Shown here one piece after another: positions 13,743-16,537 of a DNA stretch of 16,537 bases. The translations under genes and the position numbers were made by a program. The DNA comes from Candidatus Iainarchaeum sp. (GTDB lineage Archaea > Iainarchaeota > Iainarchaeia > Iainarchaeales > GCA-2688035): contig JAFCCK010000003.1 in the NCBI GenBank assembly GCA_017610245.1, positions 1 to 16,537 on the forward strand. The letters are read 5' to 3'. How positions within the stretch are numbered: position 1 is the first letter of the stretch; the number at the start of each line of letters is the position of its first letter. The notes beneath the pieces are model-generated. The model had not been told where the DNA came from and did not search any database. It saw nothing but the letters and a program-made list of their open reading frames with translations.

Positions 13743-14084
13743 ATGCGTTTCATGCTAAGGTCAAAAATCCACAGGGCAACTGTTACAGAGGCAAATCTGG
13801 ATTACGTTGGGAGCATTACCATTGATGAGGCACTCATGGAAAAGGCTGGCTTCTGGGAAGGGGAAAAAGTGCTAGTAGTTGACAACATAAATGGCGAGAG
13901 ACTTGAAACCTATGTGATAAAGGGGGAAAGGGATTCTGGTGTGATTTGCATGAATGGTGCGTCAGCCCATAAAATTAAAGTGGGAGATACCATCATTGTG
14001 ATGGGCTTTGAGCTAACAAACGAAAAAATCAAACCAAAAAACATCCTGGTTGATGAAAATAACAGGTTTGTGAGATACCTTTAA
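13743..14084 (+). CDS. panD: Aspartate 1-decarboxylase, pyruvoyl type
   Basis: A 113-residue protein matching bacterial PanD, which makes beta-alanine from aspartate for pantothenate and coenzyme A. It starts M-R-F-M-L-R-S-K-I-H-R-A-T-V-T, as bacterial members do. The self-cleavage site is Y21-V22-G23-S24: cleavage before S24 would turn it into the pyruvoyl group. K8, R53, T56 and Y57 (E-T-Y-V-I), and N71 in N-G-A-S-A-H match the E. coli active-site residues K9, R54, T57, Y58 and N72 with an offset of one. All key residues are present, so it should be active. Many archaea instead use a PLP-dependent decarboxylase for this step, so gene transfer from bacteria is likely. It stands alone between gatE and a flavoprotein gene. 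Confidence 0.95.
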   Translation: MRFMLRSKIHRATVTEANLDYVGSITIDEALMEKAGFWEGEKVLVVDNINGERLETYVIKGERDSGVICMNGASAHKIKVGDTIIVMGFELTNEKIKPKNILVDENNRFVRYL

Positions 14085-14122
14085 TTACCTTCTTCTCTTC
14101 AGCTCCCAGATAATTCTTCTTT

Positions 14123-14677
14123 TCATTCCTCCACCAACTTTTTCCCCAGCTCAAAGCACTGCTGCATTACCTTCTCGTTCTCCAGAATCTCTCTCCTAGC
14201 GTCAGCTGTAGCCCACACCTTTCCAACAAGCTTCATGCTGCAGATTCTCAGGAACTGCTCAAGCGCCTGCTCGCAGTATTTGATTGACTCATAGCTCTGT
14301 CCGCCGACGCATACTGTCGCAACTTTCTTTCCCTTGAGCCTTTCGTCCTCATAGTAGGGGTTCATCCTGTCAATAAAGTTCTTTATAAGGGCAGAAACAT
14401 TGTTGAAATAGTTAGGAGAACCCAACACAATGGCAGTTGATTCAAAAATCTTTTTGTAAATCATTTGCATATCATCAACCAGATGGCAATGATGAGCTTT
14501 GCAGCACCTATCGCAGCCATCGCAGAACTCTATGTTCTTGTCGCACAATTTCACTAATTCAATTCTCGCTCCGCTCTCCCTTGCGCTATCAAGAACCCTC
14601 TTAAGCATCGCATCTGTATTGCCGTTCCTGGGAGAGCCTGAAATTGCGAGAACTTTCTTGCCAACCATGACTACCAT
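14123..14677 (-). CDS. Iron-sulfur flavoprotein, NADPH-dependent FMN reductase family
   Basis: A 184-residue flavodoxin-fold protein. S-G-S-P-R-N-G-N-T at residues 13-21 is the FMN phosphate-binding loop, and L-G-S-P-N-Y-F-N-N at 85-93 contacts the flavin ring. Between them, C52-x2-C55-x2-C58-C59-x4-C64 matches the compact cysteine motif that holds a 4Fe-4S cluster in the Isf family of archaea and anaerobes. Members shuttle electrons and can reduce oxygen, peroxide or quinone-like acceptors. A second possible ATG lies at 14668. The start at 14677 overlaps a repeated TTAATCTTTA element. The gene converges on panD with a 38-base gap. Confidence 0.9.
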   Translation of the reverse strand: MVVMVGKKVLAISGSPRNGNTDAMLKRVLDSARESGARIELVKLCDKNIEFCDGCDRCCKAHHCHLVDDMQMIYKKIFESTAIVLGSPNYFNNVSALIKNFIDRMNPYYEDERLKGKKVATVCVGGQSYESIKYCEQALEQFLRICSMKLVGKVWATADARREILENEKVMQQCFELGKKLVEE

Positions 14678-14702
14678 TAATCTTTACTATCGTTAATCTT
14701 TA
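14677..14702. repeat. Direct repeat TTAATCTTTA, two copies
   Basis: TTAATCTTTA occurs at 14677-14686 and 14693-14702, 16 bases apart start to start. The copies lie in the short region between the divergent flavoprotein and coiled-coil genes, one touching the flavoprotein start codon. Spacing of about one and a half helix turns would suit a regulator, but the role is a guess. Confidence 0.35.
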
Positions 14703-14713
14703 ACTTCTCTTCG

Positions 14714-14726
14714 TTTTTAAATATTT
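14714..14726 (-). promoter_or_regulatory. TATA-like box between flavoprotein and coiled-coil genes
   Basis: TTTTTAAATATTT is nearly symmetric. For the minus strand it lies about 43 bases from the flavoprotein ATG, giving a leader of around 17 bases. It is too close to the coiled-coil gene at 14731 to serve that start. Confidence 0.4.
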
Positions 14727-14730
14727 CCGA

Positions 14731-15237
14731 ATGCCACAAAAAAAAGCGCGAGGAGGCGAGCCCCCTTGGAAAGACCCTAAAAAGTTTGCCAGATGGTTTC
14801 AAAGGGCCGCTAGGGTAAGTGAGGGGAATTTGGTTAGAAAATTTTGGGAAAGACATAAGAGGATATCACAACTTCAGCTAAAAGCCAATATAGAGGCAGC
14901 GAAGGCGGCAAGGGAGGCAGAAGCTGCTCGCAAAGAGTATGAGCGGTTTAAGGGGGAAAAAGCTGGTTTTCAAAAGGAGCATGCTGCAATGAAGCGCTTT
15001 TACAGGGCAAAGCTGGAAGAGGAAACGCAAAACAGGAGGGCTCTTGCAGCTTCTATAGGAATCTGCCGCAATTACCTAAAGCAGATGTATGCCACAGAAA
15101 AAAAAAAAAAGGATACTCCTCCTCCAGCTATGGTAAGGACAGAGATTGAAAGGCTTAAGGGCGAAATGAGGAAGACAAAAGAGAAGATAGATACCTGGAA
15201 GGCATTGGTGGAAAGCTCGCAGGGAAAAGGGATTTGA
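14731..15237 (+). CDS. Hypothetical coiled-coil protein
   Basis: A 168-residue, highly charged protein of unknown function. The first 20 residues are basic with G-G-E-P-P-W-K. From about residue 45 to 105 the sequence is rich in A, E, K and R with no helix breakers (K-A-A-R-E-A-E-A-A-R-K-E), which predicts a long coiled coil. Residues 130-165 form a second helical segment after a K-K-K-K-K-D-T-P-P-P-A hinge. There is no signal peptide, membrane segment or catalytic motif. The hinge is encoded by a run of 13 A bases (15098-15110), prone to slippage. The ATG at 14731 is the only early start; a GGAGG-like sequence sits inside the gene and has no suitable start after it. I recognise no family. 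It could be structural or a nucleoid- or cytoskeleton-like factor. Confidence 0.65.
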   Translation: MPQKKARGGEPPWKDPKKFARWFQRAARVSEGNLVRKFWERHKRISQLQLKANIEAAKAAREAEAARKEYERFKGEKAGFQKEHAAMKRFYRAKLEEETQNRRALAASIGICRNYLKQMYATEKKKKDTPPPAMVRTEIERLKGEMRKTKEKIDTWKALVESSQGKGI

Positions 15238-15240
15238 AGG

Positions 15241-15281
15241 AAGAGCCCATTCAACTAGTTCTGATAGGTCCGATGGCTCTT
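15241..15281. terminator. Inverted repeat between converging genes
   Basis: AAGAGCC at 15241-15247 pairs with GGCTCTT at 15275-15281, with a loop of 27 bases. It lies just after the stop of the coiled-coil gene and overlaps the end of the 44-residue gene on the other strand. It may be a shared transcript-end hairpin, but no T-run follows. Confidence 0.25.
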
Positions 15282-15389
15282 ATCTATTCTTGAATGCCCT
15301 TTCCTGCGTCTTTTTGCCTTTAACCGCTTCGCCTTTTCCTTGCTCGATGCCGGGCGGTGGTGCGCATGAGACCTCTTTCTGCTTGGCAT
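15255..15389 (-). CDS. 44-residue basic protein behind the flavin reductase
   Basis: A small frame, easily missed, reading M-P-S-R-K-R-S-H-A-H-H-R-P-A-S-S and then K-E-K-A-K-R-L-K-A-K-R-R-R-K-G-H-S, ending in H-R-T-Y-Q-N. It is very basic, with many K, R and H. An AGGGGTGAT ribosome-binding sequence lies about five bases ahead of the ATG at 15389 and touches the flavin reductase stop codon (15400-15402), so it fits as the second gene of that operon. The first residues M-P-S-R and the basic character resemble the start of the GGDEF protein at 15990. RNA or DNA binding, or a small ribosome-associated role, is possible; no family was recognised. Confidence 0.55.
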   Translation of the reverse strand: MPSRKRSHAHHRPASSKEKAKRLKAKRRRKGHSRIDKSHRTYQN

Positions 15390-15399
15390 TGTATCACCC

Positions 15400-15930
15400 C
15401 TATTTTTTCCTTTCCAGCTTTATTTCCTCTCCGGGCAGTATAAAGTCCGGCCCGCTCAAATGCATTACAATATCCTGGTTTTTAACGCTTTCATCCTTCC
15501 GCGCGGCAACAATTTCCCCAACAACAATGTAGTGGTCTGCTCCCTGCGGATGCGCTATCTCATTCAATTTGCACTCCAAAACAATCTTTGCATCCTTTAT
15601 GCACGGCACTTTCACCTTTTCGCAATCCACTGTTTCAAGCCCAAATTCGTTCAATTTATCTTCAATGCCTTTTGTCTCACAGTTTACTGCCTTCTGCGCC
15701 CAATCCTTTGTAACGACATTAACAACAAATTCCTTCATCTGCTTGATGTTTTTCACTGTCTTGGTTTCCCTTGCTTGGATGCCCACGATAAGCATGGGTG
15801 GTTGGAAGGAAATGGGCATCACCCAGCTATAGGGTGCGGCATTCACCCTTTCAACAGAATCAACAGAGGTAACTACAATGGTAACGCGAGGATAAATCAG
15901 CCTTGCAGCCTGCTCAAGCGGAACATCCAT
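15400..15930 (-). CDS. Flavin reductase-like protein (FMN-binding split barrel)
   Basis: A 176-residue protein of the flavin reductase-like (DIM6/NTAB) family, a dimeric split-barrel that binds FMN and often uses NAD(P)H. The order of segments is typical: Y-P-R-V-T-I-V-V-T-S near residue 13, N-A-A-P-Y-S-W-V-M-P-I-S-F at about 30-42, P-P-M-L-I-V-G-I, T-K-T-V-K-N-I-K, F-V-V-N-V-V, the glycine/aspartate turn before C-K-L-N-E-I, and Y-I-V-V-G-E-I-V. It is one domain with no fused oxygenase or rubredoxin. The ATG at 15930 lies about 32 bases from a symmetric TATA box shared with the divergent GGDEF gene. It may pass electrons to flavoproteins such as the one at 14123-14677, though that link is only positional. 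Confidence 0.88.
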   Translation of the reverse strand: MDVPLEQAARLIYPRVTIVVTSVDSVERVNAAPYSWVMPISFQPPMLIVGIQARETKTVKNIKQMKEFVVNVVTKDWAQKAVNCETKGIEDKLNEFGLETVDCEKVKVPCIKDAKIVLECKLNEIAHPQGADHYIVVGEIVAARKDESVKNQDIVMHLSGPDFILPGEEIKLERKK

Positions 15931-15958
15931 ATTTCTCGTAAAAAGAATGAGTGAAAAG

Positions 15959-15966
15959 ATTTAAAT
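15959..15966. promoter_or_regulatory. Symmetric TATA box between divergent genes
   Basis: ATTTAAAT reads the same on both strands. Its centre is about 32 bases from the flavin reductase ATG (15930, minus) and about 27 bases from the GGDEF gene ATG (15990, plus). One element could therefore direct two leaderless or near-leaderless transcripts in opposite directions. Confidence 0.5.
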
Positions 15967-15989
15967 TGCTCTCTTTGTCCTAGTTATAT

Positions 15990-16537
15990 ATGCCCTCAAG
16001 GGTTAGAAAGAGCAAGAAAGCACCTGCCTCAAAGCGTGCAGTGGAGAGAAGAAGGCATAAGAGAGGTCCGCTTGCAGCAAGCAGGGCATTGGCCGGGGCT
16101 GAAGCAGGACTTTTTGAAGCTGCTAGGGGTTTGGGCAGGGCGGAAGCAAGTGGAAAGAAAATTGAAAGTGCAAGAAGGAAAGTTCTGGCTGCGAGTTACA
16201 GAGGGATTTTGGCAAGAAAAAGGCTGAGGGAGCTTGCAGCATTGGATGCAAGGTTCCCAGTTGAAAACGATGCCGCCTTTAATGAGAGGGTTTTTAATTT
16301 CTTAAGGAAAAATGCAAGGAAGAGAAAAGATTTTTCCTTTGCAATCGTTGATCTGGATCTTTTGAAGCAATTGAATGACAGGCTTGGTTATCACGCTGGC
16401 GATATCGCAATCTTAGAGTTAACTCTCGCTTTGAAGGATATAGCAAAAAGGCATGATGGATTTTTGGGAAGGTTTGGTGGGGATGAGCTCAAATTGCTGG
16501 TTCCAAAGCAGCAGGCTGTTTTAATTCAGGAGCTGAG
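15990..16537 (+). CDS. GGDEF-domain protein (diguanylate cyclase-like), 3' truncated
   Basis: The frame opens at the ATG at 15990 and is still open at the window end, so 182 residues are visible. Residues 1-85 are very basic, with helical K/R- and A-rich sequence (V-E-R-R-R-H-K-R-G, then L-A-A-S-R-A-L-A-G-A-E-A). From about residue 90 a GGDEF domain follows. F-A-I-V-D121-L-D-L-L-K-Q-L-N129-D and G-Y-H-A-G-D138 match the metal- and GTP-binding loops, and R-F-G163-G-D-E-L167 matches the signature with the last F replaced by L. The early D-x-L-T-x-L-x-N-R motif is degenerate and the R-x-x-D inhibitory site is not clearly present. Canonical members make cyclic di-GMP from two GTP. There is no sensor or membrane domain in the visible part. 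The leaderless start is supported by ATTTAAAT 27 bases upstream. Confidence 0.85.
   Translation, partial: MPSRVRKSKKAPASKRAVERRRHKRGPLAASRALAGAEAGLFEAARGLGRAEASGKKIESARRKVLAASYRGILARKRLRELAALDARFPVENDAAFNERVFNFLRKNARKRKDFSFAIVDLDLLKQLNDRLGYHAGDIAILELTLALKDIAKRHDGFLGRFGGDELKLLVPKQQAVLIQEL

Noticed and set aside
15460..15954. 164-codon plus-strand frame over the flavin reductase
   Set aside because: The opposite strand gives a recognised flavin reductase; the plus-strand product has no domain and covers the promoter.
16036..16227. 63-codon plus-strand frame near the right end
   Set aside because: It is a frame-shifted shadow of the GGDEF gene that starts at 15990 in another frame.
1..16537. 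CRISPR array, rRNA genes, insertion sequences or replication origin
   Set aside because: No regularly spaced repeats, rRNA-like stretches, transposase genes with terminal repeats or clusters of origin motifs were found when reading both strands.

Overview
The window looks archaeal, most likely from a small-genome (DPANN-like) lineage; the phylum-level placement is an inference. Supporting points are a GatE subunit (archaeal Glu-tRNA(Gln) amidotransferase), a fused phosphoglucose/phosphomannose isomerase, a MOFRL-type glycerate 2-kinase, a tRNA-Ile with a tiny anticodon-loop intron, and TATA-like boxes 25-35 bases ahead of many start codons with little or no leader. No rRNA, CRISPR array or insertion sequence was seen.

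Layout. 1-952: the 3' part of gatB. 1010-2173: a free-standing LAGLIDADG endonuclease-like gene, overlapping the start of a YjbQ-family gene (2155-2550). 2539-3974 (minus): two tandem related glycosyltransferases, one with degenerate catalytic motifs. 3975-4271: a divergent regulatory region with a palindrome around a TATA box, a terminator-like hairpin and an element complementary to the downstream Shine-Dalgarno site. 4272-5121: a small membrane protein and a tandem winged-helix regulator. 5127-5916: a small membrane protein (minus), tRNA-Ile(GAT) with an intron (minus), then tRNA-Gln(CTG) followed three bases later by a 64-residue zinc-finger-like gene. 5927-11723 (minus): a tight five-gene operon read in the order PGI/PMI isomerase, GT4-type glycosyltransferase, HAD protein, glycerate 2-kinase, TIM-barrel isomerase/epimerase-like protein. 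11765-13630 (minus): gatE. 13743-14084: a bacterial-type pyruvoyl aspartate decarboxylase (panD). 14123-14677 (minus): an iron-sulfur flavoprotein. 14731-15237: a coiled-coil protein with a 13-A run. 15255-15930 (minus): a flavin reductase-like gene followed by an overlooked 44-residue basic protein. 15990 to the window end: the first 182 residues of a protein with a GGDEF domain, cut by the window edge.

How the genes fit together. GatB and GatE belong to the two archaeal transamidation routes (GatCAB for Asn-tRNA, GatDE for Gln-tRNA), and a tRNA-Gln gene lies in the same window. The five-gene operon joins hexose-phosphate interconversion, glycosyl transfer, a HAD protein and glycerate phosphorylation; this could be metabolism of a glycosylated glycerate or of a surface glycan, but the product is not known from sequence. 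The strongest candidates for something new are the GGDEF protein in an archaeal setting, the structured leader ahead of the membrane protein/wHTH pair, the tRNA-Gln/zinc-finger dicistron and the glycosyl/glycerate operon.
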